A stretch of DNA of 64,000 bases from a virus. Under the pieces are notes generated by a model. It saw nothing but the letters and a program-made list of their open reading frames with translations. It ran no database searches and was not told the origin of the DNA. Below, piece by piece: positions 1-9,002 of the stretch. The first letter of the stretch is position 1; each line of letters starts with the position of its first letter. The stretch lies in the IMG/VR virus record IMGVR_UViG_3300030109_001381, positions 1-64,000 of that record. One strand, written 5' to 3'. Both the position numbers and the translations under genes were made by a program.

Positions 1-2
1 AG

Positions 3-46
3 TTACACCTACATTCTTGACACCTATACAGAATGAGTAGGTGTAA
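3..46. promoter_or_regulatory. Inverted repeat ahead of the first gene, overlapping its ribosome binding site
   Basis: TTACACCTAC at 3-12 is exactly complementary to GTAGGTGTAA at 37-46. The stem extends inward with ATTCT (13-17) and AGAAT (30-34) after a 2-base bulge. A third ACACCTA copy sits in the loop at 20-26. The right arm contains AGGTG (40-43), the probable ribosome binding site of the GTG start at 49, so an RNA hairpin would hide it. It could equally be a DNA operator. The structure is seen directly; the regulatory role is inference. Confidence 0.5.
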
Positions 47-48
47 GT

Positions 49-273
49 GTGGTAAGTGAAATCCTATTCGGGATGGATGAATCCACTCTCGCATATGATT
101 TGCAACGAGCGCATTCTGCTGACATTTGGTTTCTCAGGGCTAGATTTTGGTTTTGGGGAATCGTTGGTTCTCTCACTAGTTTTGTCATAGGACAAGCATT
201 TGCCGTAGCAGGTGTGAATACGCTTTCTATTGCATGGGGCGGCTTAACGGATTTTTGGAATCATTTGTGGTGA
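49..273 (+). CDS. Small membrane protein upstream of the GTPase
   Basis: A 74-residue protein with an acidic, amphipathic N-terminus (about residues 1-25) followed by a hydrophobic stretch (about 30-60) rich in W, F, G and V, consistent with one or two membrane passes. I do not recognise a family. GTG at 49 is chosen because AGGTG lies 5 bases upstream; an ATG at 73 is a possible alternative. Its stop is 4 bases before the GTPase gene at 278, so the two are probably co-translated, and the protein may help anchor that GTPase at the membrane (inference from position only). Confidence 0.6.
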   Translation: MVSEILFGMDESTLAYDLQRAHSADIWFLRARFWFWGIVGSLTSFVIGQAFAVAGVNTLSIAWGGLTDFWNHLW

Positions 274-277
274 TTGA

Positions 278-949
278 ATGTCAGTTATGGCGGGATTCGC
301 CATACTGCTTGTAGAGGGAATCAATAAGATTTACCAACGTCTTCATGCAATTAATTTTGGAGTTTATGGTGCAAGCAAAGTAGGTAAGACCACATTGCAT
401 CATCAATTGAGAACAAGAGGAGAAGTTCCTACAATTCTAAATAGAACAGAAGGAAGACACAGGGCCAGCAGAAAGTATGTAAAATTAGATGGGGATGCTC
501 ATACTGTCAAAACTGCTGACATTGGTGGAGAAACTGTTTATTGGAATGAATGGATTCAAGACATGAAAACTAGAAGGCCAAAATACATTATTTTCATGAT
601 TGATGACAGACACATGGATAAGCACTATGATATCGAACAACAATTGTGTTGGACTTTCTTAGTTGATTCTATATGCTCTTCTCATTGGCATATAGGAAAC
701 AAGAAGAAAAAAAAGCGTGACCACGACTTCCCTATTGCAATTGGATTGTGGGCGAATAAGTATGATTTATGGAAAGACAAGTATGAGTTTGATGGGCCAA
801 TAGAAAAACATCCTATCTTTGAATCATTCAGAAATGGAATGCAGAAATTAAACGATAAGGGAATTCCTTGTTTTAAATACATTGTAAGTGCTAAATCTGA
901 CTCTGAGATGGTGTATAGAGGAATCCTAACAATGATAAAGGATTACTGA
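278..949 (+). CDS. Ras/Arf-like small GTPase
   Basis: A 223-residue P-loop GTPase of the small-GTPase type. The nucleotide-binding motifs are in the right order and spacing: G1 GASKVGKTT (31-39), G3 DIGGE (81-85, close to the Arf/Rag form DxGGQ), G4 NKYD (160-163, guanine specificity) and G5 SAK (204-206). The N-terminus has a hydrophobic run (about 4-13) that could bind membrane. A Lys cluster at 142-146 is unusual. The partner and role are unknown. It lies just before probable head or vertex genes, so it may act in virion assembly, entry or host membrane remodelling (inference). GTPase fold assignment is strong; membership of Arf, Rag or another subfamily is not settled. Confidence 0.85.
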   Translation: MSVMAGFAILLVEGINKIYQRLHAINFGVYGASKVGKTTLHHQLRTRGEVPTILNRTEGRHRASRKYVKLDGDAHTVKTADIGGETVYWNEWIQDMKTRRPKYIIFMIDDRHMDKHYDIEQQLCWTFLVDSICSSHWHIGNKKKKKRDHDFPIAIGLWANKYDLWKDKYEFDGPIEKHPIFESFRNGMQKLNDKGIPCFKYIVSAKSDSEMVYRGILTMIKDY

Positions 950-962
950 GCGAGTGGGTTAG

Positions 963-1652
963 ATGTCAATACAATACCAGCCATCCAACCTGCTTGAATT
1001 GCATAGTGACGGAACTAATCCGTTTCTTAATAGATTAGACTCTGCTAGGGCCGCAGGTGCAATAACCGCATACGAATACAAGAGTACGAAACCAAAGAAG
1101 CAATTGAAAGAGATTATCAAAGTTCTAATGCCTGAAAATAAGACATTCATGAAAGTGCCTTACAGGTTCAAGTATAACATCAAAGATAGGTGTGTCATTT
1201 GTGGAACTCATAAAGTATGGGATGGTTCTGATTCAATGCGACCACCTTTACCACTTCACAAAGTAAGAAAGGGATATCCAATGCGAGGAACTTACTGTGA
1301 CAAACATGCCGCCATACACAGACAATATGAGATGTTAGAGCAACAGATACTAGCCGAGGAACATGGTCTTTCCTTTAGCGCATACATTCCTTCTGCTAAG
1401 AGTTTAAACCCTGTTAATCTAGTAACTTCGGGACCATTAACCACATTAAAGGAAGCCGATATTCATTCTTTGTCTTCATTGGGGTGGGTTATCAAACCTC
1501 CTCAAATGGGTAGTTCTTCTAAGGAAGAGGAACTATACAAACTACTAATCGAGAATGAAGGAGTTAGTTCACGAATGAAAGCATTATTGACTGAAGGCGT
1601 AGTCGTGACAGATGTAGAAGCAGACGCGACTACTGAACAGGAGGAAGCATAA
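963..1652 (+). CDS. Unknown protein with a possible zinc site
   Basis: A 229-residue protein with no family I recognise. A CxxC pair (C77, C80) and a later CxxH (C112, H115) could form a zinc knuckle in the middle of the protein. The C-terminal 60 residues are Glu/Ala-rich and probably helical or disordered. It starts at ATG 963, 14 bases after the GTPase gene, and its stop overlaps the next start (TAATG at 1652). The position in the presumed head region suggests a virion or assembly protein, but nothing in the sequence proves it. Confidence 0.6.
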   Translation: MSIQYQPSNLLELHSDGTNPFLNRLDSARAAGAITAYEYKSTKPKKQLKEIIKVLMPENKTFMKVPYRFKYNIKDRCVICGTHKVWDGSDSMRPPLPLHKVRKGYPMRGTYCDKHAAIHRQYEMLEQQILAEEHGLSFSAYIPSAKSLNPVNLVTSGPLTTLKEADIHSLSSLGWVIKPPQMGSSSKEEELYKLLIENEGVSSRMKALLTEGVVVTDVEADATTEQEEA

Positions 1653-2338
1653 TGGGACTTTTCGGAACTAGTAATAGTAATCTGATGACACAGATGAATC
1701 AAAATAACCAAGGCCAATTCAAAGCAATAAACAATCTATTGACGCTACAAGAAAATCATGTGGAAGACTTTTTTCAATATCATGGTGAAACTTTTCTAGC
1801 GGCTTTAGCACAATTGATGGAAGATACGGTGCAGAAAGTATTGGGCCAAATGCTACCTGAGTTGAAATTTGTAACTAACACGAATGGAGACATGGAAGTA
1901 TCTAGTGATGCATTAACAACATATGCAACCATAACTGCGGAGAACATACAACTTGACTTGCAGAACCTATTAGCGTCTGCAATCAATAGTGAAGTAATAA
2001 TGCAAAGAAGAATGGCCAAGCAACAGTATCTTGAAGCACAGGGCTTCCAAGCACCTGCGGCACAGAATCCACAGGTTACTAATGCTGGTGGACTGGACCC
2101 AAGCATGATACAAGGTGGAAATGCTTCGGTGGGAATGAACAATACCATGATGCAACAACAACAGGCATTCAACAACCAATCAGGATATCCTATTCCACCA
2201 TCAGGCTATGACAATATGAATAATCCCTATTGGATTGACCCAATGACAGGCCAACCAACATACACCCCTCCGTCTAGCGGATTAGGTCTAGGTCAAGCAT
2301 TATCCAAGGGTGTTGCTTGGGCTAAGTGGCTTGCTTAG
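1652..2338 (+). CDS. Unknown Gln/Asn-rich, probably structural protein
   Basis: A 228-residue protein. The N-terminal 110 residues look helical and amphipathic (a long stretch of leucines, glutamines and acidic residues). The middle (about 125-200) is low-complexity, rich in Q, N, P, G and M. The last 20 residues (GLGLGQ...AWAKWLA) form a likely amphipathic or hydrophobic helix. This pattern fits a virion linker or scaffold-like component, but no family is recognised. The start overlaps the upstream stop and is preceded by GAGGAA, so translation is likely coupled. Confidence 0.55.
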   Translation: MGLFGTSNSNLMTQMNQNNQGQFKAINNLLTLQENHVEDFFQYHGETFLAALAQLMEDTVQKVLGQMLPELKFVTNTNGDMEVSSDALTTYATITAENIQLDLQNLLASAINSEVIMQRRMAKQQYLEAQGFQAPAAQNPQVTNAGGLDPSMIQGGNASVGMNNTMMQQQQAFNNQSGYPIPPSGYDNMNNPYWIDPMTGQPTYTPPSSGLGLGQALSKGVAWAKWLA

Positions 2339-2354
2339 GAGGGAGGCGTAGTGG

Positions 2355-5120
2355 ATGGATATTCTTATTGATAGAAATATCAAGGGGCTAGAACACTTAG
2401 AATATTCACCCACTCTCCGACCTGCTGATAAGAATAAGGATTTTGAAAAATTATTCAAGAACCAACCAATCTTCAGATATTTTTGTGCTTACCCATTTCA
2501 AGGGGTAATACAGAACCCAACCAGCAAGATGAGAATGGCCGATAGAACGGTTAGAGTCTTACTACAATTGGATAAGGAAGACGTAACTGGAAACTTTGAT
2601 GAAGATGAATTTGACTCACATCTAGAAAAATATCTACAACTAATACAGAAAGAGCCAATTATGTCTATTATTGCTTTATTGGAACAAGAAGGATTCATCA
2701 AGAAAAAGGGAGGCAAGGGAGCATTCCTTTCTGCTCCCATTAAGAGAAAAATGCGAAAGCAAGACACTACATTCAGAAAATTAGAATCACAAGTTGTCAG
2801 AGATGAATTAGTCGGTTATAGATACGAGAAAGGAGCGTTGATTCCTACTCCAAAGACAGGAGAATCTAGTAAAAAGAAAGTTACGCAAGAGCAGAAGGAT
2901 AAGACATATTCCAAAAGAACTTCAGATTTCATGGATGCCTTTGATAAGGATACTGCGGTAATTATAGAAGACAAATTAAAGGAACAAATTGATGTAGCGG
3001 ATACCAGTAAAACAAGGAAAGATGGTTCAATCAGCACTAAAAACATTCTAGTTTCAATAGACACTAGAGAGTATTTTAGGAAGTTATTCATTAAGAATGG
3101 GTTTGGGGATTTCAATGACCCTGATGAGTTCTATTTTGGTGTAAGAGGAAAAACAACAGAAGATGAAGAGATGGACTCTAAACGCTCCACACAACAGGAT
3201 AGGGACAAAGCATTCCAAGCAGAACTTAGGTCCGGTGAGAAGCAAAAGAAAGAAGCAGATGCTAAAGCATGGTTCTATGAGCAAGAAGACATTGATGAAG
3301 ACGATGAAAGAAACGCTATAGCAAGTAAAAGAAAAAACATCAAACCCGATGATGTGACATATACAATGCTTGCAGATAATCTAGACCCCAATTGGTTTGA
3401 CGAAGATGTAGAAAAAATGCTTGTTCTCAAAGCAGCCCCGAAAGACTCGGATACTGCATTAGCAACAATGGGACAACAAAAAGAACCCGATACCAAAGAT
3501 AAGGATGGTAAAACAACAGAAGGTTCTAGAAGTTTCTACATCAAAGACTTTGATGGCAAGAAAACGAAGTATAATACTATAGAAGAATTTCATGAAGCCT
3601 TGGTAGATTTCCAAGAGAATGAATTTACTCCAAGTAAGATAGAAGACATGGCAAAGAAAGAATTAGAGTCACGAAAAGAAAATAGATTGAAGACCCAAGT
3701 AAAGGCATATTTAACTCCCAAAAACAATCTAATAGAAGTAGGGCAAGCAAAAATTAATTTTAGTATGGATGTTACTAACTTAGAAAGTCCTGAAGCCTTA
3801 ACACGCTACATTATGTCTGATAAAAATTGGGGAGAACAACCTTTTGAAGATGGGCCGGATACTAAGTCTACACCATACGAAAAAGAAAAGAGAAGTCTAG
3901 CAAAAATTGCTGACAGAGTTTTCAGCGAAATTGATAACTTAGAAAAAACGATTAATGCAAAGGGTGACAAACCATATGTTCCTAATTTATTGAGTATGTT
4001 ATTTGGTAGTCAGGTTGGGTTATTTGAAAGGGTAGTTAATTCTGACAGTCTAGAATCCGCTACTAAATATCCTGAAGAAAGGAATAGTAGAGTTAAGGTA
4101 AAGGATGTCCTTGAAAGGATTGAATTGATGAAAGACAAACTACTAGACGATTTAGAAAATGCAAAGAAAGGGCGTTACATACAAGAAGAGGCGAATGTGA
4201 CAGACCCTTCAGGAAATGAAATTTGGTTTGAGTATGACCCTGAAACTCAACAATATGGCAAGTCTGTAGGTGTCATGCAAATGCATCCGAAAGATGCAAA
4301 TTATTCTTATGGGAGACATGATGATGAAAGTAGAAAGAAAATGGAGAAGAATCCTAATTTTAATTGGGTTCTGACAAAACCTGAACTTGATTTTGGCCCC
4401 GTAAAAGAGAAGGACGTAGAGATAAGGGAGGCATATGAGGCTACAAAAAATATGTCTAGATATCTAGACCTAGAAGAATCCGAAGAGGGAGAGATGGCAG
4501 AACCCAGTAATCCCGCAGAAGTCAAGCAATACTTGAGGCAATTAGAGAATGTCGTGAAGGGAATAGTGACTGCATTAGATAGACTGTCAGATGCAATGCG
4601 AAAGAAGACTACTAAAACCGATACAAGAGGAAACCCAGTCAAAGGAGAACCTGCTGGAAAAGGTAGTCTAAATTGGTATCTTGCTTATTTAGAAACTGAT
4701 AATAACGTAAATGATTTTTATGATGATTGGTTAGATGATTGGTTTGCAACCACTCCTACATCAAAAGGAGGATGGAGGCAGATACGTTCTCAAGTTAAAG
4801 CCTTAGATATTCCTTTAGTTTGGATAGCATCAAGTGAATTAGAGGAGACTGATGCTATAGACACTAGAGCGCAAAGACCTGAATCATGGAGAAGAAGTGC
4901 ATCAGGTAAGAATCCATTTAGAGCCGGAACACGTTTTGGTGATGAAAGAATCTCAACACAAAGAAAGAAAACAGTCGAATCTCCTAAAGGTGATAAATCA
5001 GTTACAGACCAATATGGTGGAGAAGGAAGTAGCGATGAAATTAAATCGGCTATTCTAGACATGCATTCAATTTATGTTGAGTATATAGAATTAAAAGAAG
5101 TAGTGGAGAGTGCGACTTAA
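2355..5120 (+). CDS. Large charged protein of unknown function, probably virion-associated
   Basis: A 921-residue protein dominated by Lys, Glu and Asp, with several probable coiled-coil or helical segments and no membrane segment. I see no catalytic motif and recognise no family. A strong ribosome binding site (GGAGGGAGG, 2338-2346) precedes ATG 2355, and its stop overlaps the start of the adaptor gene at 5120. Sitting directly before the head-tail adaptor, where many tailed viruses keep portal-proximal, internal head or scaffold genes, it could be an inner-head or vertex protein (inference). Portal identity was considered but no support is visible. Confidence 0.55.
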   Translation: MDILIDRNIKGLEHLEYSPTLRPADKNKDFEKLFKNQPIFRYFCAYPFQGVIQNPTSKMRMADRTVRVLLQLDKEDVTGNFDEDEFDSHLEKYLQLIQKEPIMSIIALLEQEGFIKKKGGKGAFLSAPIKRKMRKQDTTFRKLESQVVRDELVGYRYEKGALIPTPKTGESSKKKVTQEQKDKTYSKRTSDFMDAFDKDTAVIIEDKLKEQIDVADTSKTRKDGSISTKNILVSIDTREYFRKLFIKNGFGDFNDPDEFYFGVRGKTTEDEEMDSKRSTQQDRDKAFQAELRSGEKQKKEADAKAWFYEQEDIDEDDERNAIASKRKNIKPDDVTYTMLADNLDPNWFDEDVEKMLVLKAAPKDSDTALATMGQQKEPDTKDKDGKTTEGSRSFYIKDFDGKKTKYNTIEEFHEALVDFQENEFTPSKIEDMAKKELESRKENRLKTQVKAYLTPKNNLIEVGQAKINFSMDVTNLESPEALTRYIMSDKNWGEQPFEDGPDTKSTPYEKEKRSLAKIADRVFSEIDNLEKTINAKGDKPYVPNLLSMLFGSQVGLFERVVNSDSLESATKYPEERNSRVKVKDVLERIELMKDKLLDDLENAKKGRYIQEEANVTDPSGNEIWFEYDPETQQYGKSVGVMQMHPKDANYSYGRHDDESRKKMEKNPNFNWVLTKPELDFGPVKEKDVEIREAYEATKNMSRYLDLEESEEGEMAEPSNPAEVKQYLRQLENVVKGIVTALDRLSDAMRKKTTKTDTRGNPVKGEPAGKGSLNWYLAYLETDNNVNDFYDDWLDDWFATTPTSKGGWRQIRSQVKALDIPLVWIASSELEETDAIDTRAQRPESWRRSASGKNPFRAGTRFGDERISTQRKKTVESPKGDKSVTDQYGGEGSSDEIKSAILDMHSIYVEYIELKEVVESAT

Positions 5121-6226
5121 TGGGCAAAGTTTCCTCACCGAGCGACTTTACAACAATAAATGTTGATTACAATAGTGGCAATGGGCATTATACTCGCGCT
5201 ATTGACATATCTAACCTACTACAAATCGGAGCGTTTTCAACAACAACAACTCCTGATTTGGCTGAAGTGGGGAAGATAATAAAAAGAGTAGAAGAGAAGA
5301 TTGATGATTCTATCAAACAATCCTATCGGCCTATTATTCACAAACATGAGTTTCATTCATTTGATGCAATGACAAAGGCCACATATCCTGTTAGGACATA
5401 TAGGGACTATGTTGGGTTTATACAATTAGCACAACCCAAAATACAGAAAGTTGTCAGATTAGAAGTTTGGCAGGGAGACTCATATACAGATTTAGCCTCT
5501 GCTACTGCTTCTATTACTATGCCAACTTCCCCTACAGGGGGTAGTGTTAGTTGGAGGATTAGATTAACCGCAGGTACATACACCTTTGATTTGGTAGAAG
5601 GAACACACTTCTATGATACATATGGCCCAAAGACAACTGCGAGTCAATTAGTGGATGCTATCAATGAGGTGTTCCCAGCAAAGACTGCTAAGTTCACAGG
5701 AGAAACTGCGGCAAAGTCTGTAACTGCTAATGGTGCGTCTTCAGTTCACATCTCAGATTTCTTCTATGCCACGAAGGATAGCGAAAAGGGAGATAGAGTT
5801 GTAATATCTTCCTTACTCATGGGTAGTGATGGAGCATCATGTACCATTACCTCTGTTGACACGGATGATAGTAACTCCCTTGTTGGTACTGTTAGTGGCT
5901 TTACTTCACACGAAGACCAAGGGAGGTTAGATGACTATTGGATGATAAGTGATGAAGGTAAGATTTTCTTTCATCAAGAGTATCCATATCTACAGAATAA
6001 CTCGATACGAGTCACATATGTAGCGGGTGATGGTAGAGTCCCTGCACCAATACATGAAGCGGCAACTAAACTAGTTGCGGCTGAGATAATCAGACACGAT
6101 GATAACTCTATTCTTATTGCTGAGACTGAATCTAATATTAGCCTGAAGGATAAGCATGATATCCTAATAGAAGAGGCCAATAAGATAATTGATGGAAAAA
6201 AGAACATAGTGCATTTCATAACGTGA
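5120..6226 (+). CDS. Head-tail adaptor (connector) protein with inserted beta domain
   Basis: A 368-residue protein whose two ends resemble the helical head-tail connector family (gp6-like). Near residues 47-65 is an Asp/Glu/Lys-rich helix (AEVGKIIKRVEEKIDD), followed by a YRP element. The C-terminus (about 295-365) has paired helices including HEAATKLVAAEII and an Ile/Lys-rich last helix. Between them lies a beta-rich insertion of about 200 residues, which makes it longer than the usual 100-150 residue adaptors. In the family it joins portal to the tail neck. Gene order (next: tail completion, tube, chaperone, tape measure) supports the call. The insertion could be a surface decoration. Confidence 0.6.
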   Translation: MGKVSSPSDFTTINVDYNSGNGHYTRAIDISNLLQIGAFSTTTTPDLAEVGKIIKRVEEKIDDSIKQSYRPIIHKHEFHSFDAMTKATYPVRTYRDYVGFIQLAQPKIQKVVRLEVWQGDSYTDLASATASITMPTSPTGGSVSWRIRLTAGTYTFDLVEGTHFYDTYGPKTTASQLVDAINEVFPAKTAKFTGETAAKSVTANGASSVHISDFFYATKDSEKGDRVVISSLLMGSDGASCTITSVDTDDSNSLVGTVSGFTSHEDQGRLDDYWMISDEGKIFFHQEYPYLQNNSIRVTYVAGDGRVPAPIHEAATKLVAAEIIRHDDNSILIAETESNISLKDKHDILIEEANKIIDGKKNIVHFIT

Positions 6227-6230
6227 TAAT

Positions 6231-6419
6231 ATGGAAAATCTAAATCAACTTTTTGATAGACTCCTAGCAAGGGAAATAGAAAGAAATCAAATGTTGGCTG
6301 ATTCCGGCTATGGAGATTTTGCCTTATCAGATGAAGGTGTAATGGTTCATGCCTTAGAAATTTTCCAAAAGAAAATGGTTAAACAAATGGGAGAGAATAT
6401 GCGTGGCAATATTGGATGA
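6231..6419 (+). CDS. Small unknown protein in the neck region
   Basis: A 62-residue, mostly helical, charged protein with an Arg/Glu-rich N-terminal half and no Cys or membrane segment. It starts 4 bases after the adaptor gene and its last 17 bases overlap the start of the tail completion gene at 6403, so the three are probably translated together. No family is recognised. Position suggests a small neck or head-tail joining component. Confidence 0.55.
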   Translation: MENLNQLFDRLLAREIERNQMLADSGYGDFALSDEGVMVHALEIFQKKMVKQMGENMRGNIG

Positions 6420-6969
6420 AGTTACACTAGTCATGAGACTGTTGACTGATAATTGGGCATCTGCCGCTTCAACCCTGAATAGTGCAGGTAAGATTCATTC
6501 TAGCATTAGTTTACCAAAAATAATTGATGTTCGTTCTATTGAACCGAATGAAGGAAGAAGAGTAGACGCTGATTCGGAAACTGCGGTAGTAATCATTTAC
6601 GAAGATAGTGGGTCTACAAACTATCCGACAATAGATTATGCCGTTCGTAATGAAGAATTTACATTCACAATACACATTAGGGTTCTTGCTAGAAGAGACA
6701 TTTCCAAGCCTACAACTAGTGGTCAGTCAGAAGTCCCAAACACTACTCCTAGAGATAGGTTGCAATCTTTGTATAGAATAACACGATATATATTGGAAAA
6801 TAATTCACTCAGACCAACGGTCTATGTAGGTGGTGGCTCTTCGGGAACTGTAGAAGGAGATGCGGATATCATCAAATTGACCAGCAGGAGTGAAGCCAAT
6901 GACCGAAAGAAACGCTTATTGGGTTACAAGTTGTCGGTGGAGATGAAGAGGTTCGCTCGTAGCGTATAG
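6403..6969 (+). CDS. Tail completion / tail terminator-like protein
   Basis: A 188-residue alpha/beta protein. The N-terminal helix (about 1-25) is followed by alternating strands (VVIIYED; FTFTIHIRVLAR) and a helix (RDRLQSLYRITRYILENN), then a final strand with KRLLGYKLSVEMKR. This order is typical of tail completion or terminator proteins (gpU/gp17-like), which cap the tail tube and join it to the neck. GTG 6403 is chosen because GGGAGAG lies about 8 bases upstream. Assignment rests on fold pattern and on position directly before the tail tube gene. Confidence 0.55.
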   Translation: MAILDEVTLVMRLLTDNWASAASTLNSAGKIHSSISLPKIIDVRSIEPNEGRRVDADSETAVVIIYEDSGSTNYPTIDYAVRNEEFTFTIHIRVLARRDISKPTTSGQSEVPNTTPRDRLQSLYRITRYILENNSLRPTVYVGGGSSGTVEGDADIIKLTSRSEANDRKKRLLGYKLSVEMKRFARSV

Positions 6970-6977
6970 GTGAGAAA

Positions 6978-8558
6978 ATGACAAACACTAATATTCTATC
7001 AAATGAAACATTCGTAGGTGCATTAGCAACTGCAACTATGATACCTGAGAGCGATATATATCTAGAGAATTGCACTATCGCCGCTTCTGATTTGACTACA
7101 GTAACCGTAGCAGACTCAACTGTAAGTCATCTAGTTCCTAATCTCTATGTGGGGTGCATGGCAAAGATACATGGTAACTCAACTAAGAAAGGAAACTATC
7201 TAATCAAGAGTAATACCACTACAACAATAACATTCGCAGAAGATGTAGCGGGGGCTAATAGCGAGGACTCAATAGACGTTACAATTTATGGCTTCGGCGC
7301 ACCATGTCCAGCACCTCCGGTAATTACGGGCAAGCCTACTCTATTGGCAGATAATTGGCTGGGCTTGGTAAATACACTAACTCCTCCATCTGTGGAAGTA
7401 GAAATAGGCCAAATCAATCTAGCAGGAGCCGCTACTAGAAATATAGAATACCAATTCAAAAAGAATGAAACAGTTAGTGGTGGGTCATTAGATTTCTCTG
7501 TAAACAATGGGTCTTGGTTATATTACGCATTGGGTGACTTTACTGTAGCGAATAGCAACCACACTCTAGCAAGTGCTGGTAATGCTCTATCGGGAACAGG
7601 TTATGCCGTGGATTTAACCCATGATAAGTTTCTAAGAGTTATTGGTGGAGCAGAATATCCTCCACAGGACAAAACAGATGTCCATACTGAAAGCGTATGG
7701 GATGATAATAGACAAATGGTAACAGAAGGAGGTTCGGGTTATTGGACATATAATTTCACAGAAAGCAATGGGGATTCTCTTCCTTCGTTTGCTCTAGAAG
7801 TTACATATGAGAAGGGTGACCTTGCTGATGCGAACTACTATGTTGGTAGCGAAGGTGGTTCGACAGATGCAACTGCAAAACCATTCAAGGATATCTACAG
7901 TAGAGTTTTTACTGGTTGTCAAGTAAATACTCTTACGCTTAACTTTGAAGAGGGTCAAGAACTTAGAGGCAATGTTGACTTAGTGACAAGAAGGGCTTTT
8001 GATGCTCCTGACGACTACTCACCAAAAAGAAGAGTTAGGACCGCTACTGGCCTATTCAACTACGCTTCTTCTGATGCTGATGTTAGACCTTACATGTTCA
8101 GCCAAGGAACGGTACAGTTGTACGGTCAAACTTTGGCTAGAGTTAAAACTGGTTCAGTTACTATTTCAAATAACATAGCCCAAGCAAGATATATTGGACA
8201 ATATGATAGAGGAATAATGTCAAACCACATTCCTGCCCAAAGAACCTATGAGATTTCTTTGACTATGGAAATAGTAGATACAAAACTGTGGGACAATCTA
8301 AGAGCAGATGGCGAACATCAGAATGCCGCAGGAGATACTACTCTTCCCTATGATGGTAAGATTATGATTAAGTTTGAGAAAGATAGCACAGACTACATTG
8401 AGTTGGCATTTACAGATTACATAACACAATCACTAGATATTCCGTTCCCTGAAGATAAGGGACCAATAGATGTTGCAGCAACATTTTCGGCTAGAACCCT
8501 ACAAACCGCAAAGTATGTTGGAAACTGGAAGATACTACACTCCAATACAGGTCTTTAG
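6978..8558 (+). CDS. Major tail tube protein
   Basis: A 526-residue, beta-rich, Thr/Ser/Gly-rich protein with no catalytic motif or signal peptide. Tail tube proteins form stacked hexameric rings around the DNA channel. The call rests on gene order: it directly precedes the frameshifted assembly chaperone and the tape measure, the invariant place of the tube gene in siphoviruses. It is longer than many tube proteins (150-300 residues), consistent with extra surface domains; an N-terminal region (about 1-110) with VTVADS/ITFAED-type strands may be one. The last part (about 400-520) has the strand-rich pattern expected of the tube core. Confidence 0.6.
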   Translation: MTNTNILSNETFVGALATATMIPESDIYLENCTIAASDLTTVTVADSTVSHLVPNLYVGCMAKIHGNSTKKGNYLIKSNTTTTITFAEDVAGANSEDSIDVTIYGFGAPCPAPPVITGKPTLLADNWLGLVNTLTPPSVEVEIGQINLAGAATRNIEYQFKKNETVSGGSLDFSVNNGSWLYYALGDFTVANSNHTLASAGNALSGTGYAVDLTHDKFLRVIGGAEYPPQDKTDVHTESVWDDNRQMVTEGGSGYWTYNFTESNGDSLPSFALEVTYEKGDLADANYYVGSEGGSTDATAKPFKDIYSRVFTGCQVNTLTLNFEEGQELRGNVDLVTRRAFDAPDDYSPKRRVRTATGLFNYASSDADVRPYMFSQGTVQLYGQTLARVKTGSVTISNNIAQARYIGQYDRGIMSNHIPAQRTYEISLTMEIVDTKLWDNLRADGEHQNAAGDTTLPYDGKIMIKFEKDSTDYIELAFTDYITQSLDIPFPEDKGPIDVAATFSARTLQTAKYVGNWKILHSNTGL

Positions 8559-8592
8559 GGAGGTTCTATTGCAGTAGAATCTAGTTTAGAAA

Positions 8593-8642
8593 TTCCACCA
8601 ACATCCGTTTGTTTGTTTGTTGGTATTATGTAGGTGGAAAAA
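8593..8642 (+). promoter_or_regulatory. Competing hairpins over the chaperone ribosome binding site
   Basis: In the 84-base gap before the chaperone gene, TTCCACC (8593-8599) pairs with GGTGGAA (8633-8639), which contains the AGGTGG ribosome binding site (8632-8637). An alternative stem ACCAAC (8597-8602) / GTTGGT (8619-8624) uses part of the same left arm, so only one can form at a time, and the second would free the ribosome binding site. A GTTT repeat fills the loop. This could set chaperone dosage after the tube gene. Pairing is seen; function is inference. Confidence 0.4.
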
Positions 8643-9002
8643 ATGACAGAAAAAGTAGTAAATGATAAAGCAATGCTGTTTGCAAAAACAGAAACCGAAT
8701 GCCATCAAATCAAGGTATCACCTGATTCTGATGAGATACTGAAAGTATGGATAAAGGAACCCACTTGGTTACAAGTGGAACAGTCTCTATCCAAGTTAAT
8801 GAAACTCGATACTTCCGGTAATATGGATATTGACTTGAATGAGTTGTATAGATATCTAGTTGAGGAATTTATAGAGAAGACAGAACCTTCCCTAACTCCT
8901 CTAGAGATAATGAGATTGAGTCCATATATCGGATTACAACTAAAAGATGTTCTCCCTAATCCCTTTGAGGAATTAAGCGGAGATGATGCGGGAAAAGTGT
9001 AA
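8643..9002 (+). CDS. Tail assembly chaperone, short form (gpG-like)
   Basis: A 119-residue acidic, helical protein between the tail tube and tape measure genes, the position of gpG in lambda-type tails. The chaperone binds the tape measure protein and recruits tube subunits. ATG 8643 is chosen over the in-frame GTG at 8634 because AGGTGG sits 5 bases upstream of the ATG. The gene ends GCG GGA AAA GTG TAA; the heptamer G-GGA-AAA at 8990-8996 is in the correct phase for a -1 shift, which would extend the protein by 70 codons. The family is very divergent, so the evidence is position plus the slippery site. Confidence 0.75.
   Translation: MTEKVVNDKAMLFAKTETECHQIKVSPDSDEILKVWIKEPTWLQVEQSLSKLMKLDTSGNMDIDLNELYRYLVEEFIEKTEPSLTPLEIMRLSPYIGLQLKDVLPNPFEELSGDDAGKV
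8990..8996 (+). other. Programmed -1 ribosomal frameshift site
   Basis: GGGAAAA at 8990-8996 fits X-XXY-YYZ with the zero-frame codons GCG GGA AAA, two codons before the stop (9000-9002). After a -1 slip, reading resumes at 8996 as AGT GTA AAC ATA AGA and stays open to the stop at 9206-9208. This is the arrangement of the lambda G/GT chaperone genes. I see no obvious strong pseudoknot downstream; a GGAGG element (9022-9027) lies within the extension. Confidence 0.75.

Noticed and set aside
1780-2175. 131-residue antisense frame
   Set aside because: A Cys-rich, low-complexity shadow of the Gln/Asn-rich gene 1652-2338, with no ribosome binding site; the sense frame fits the operon.
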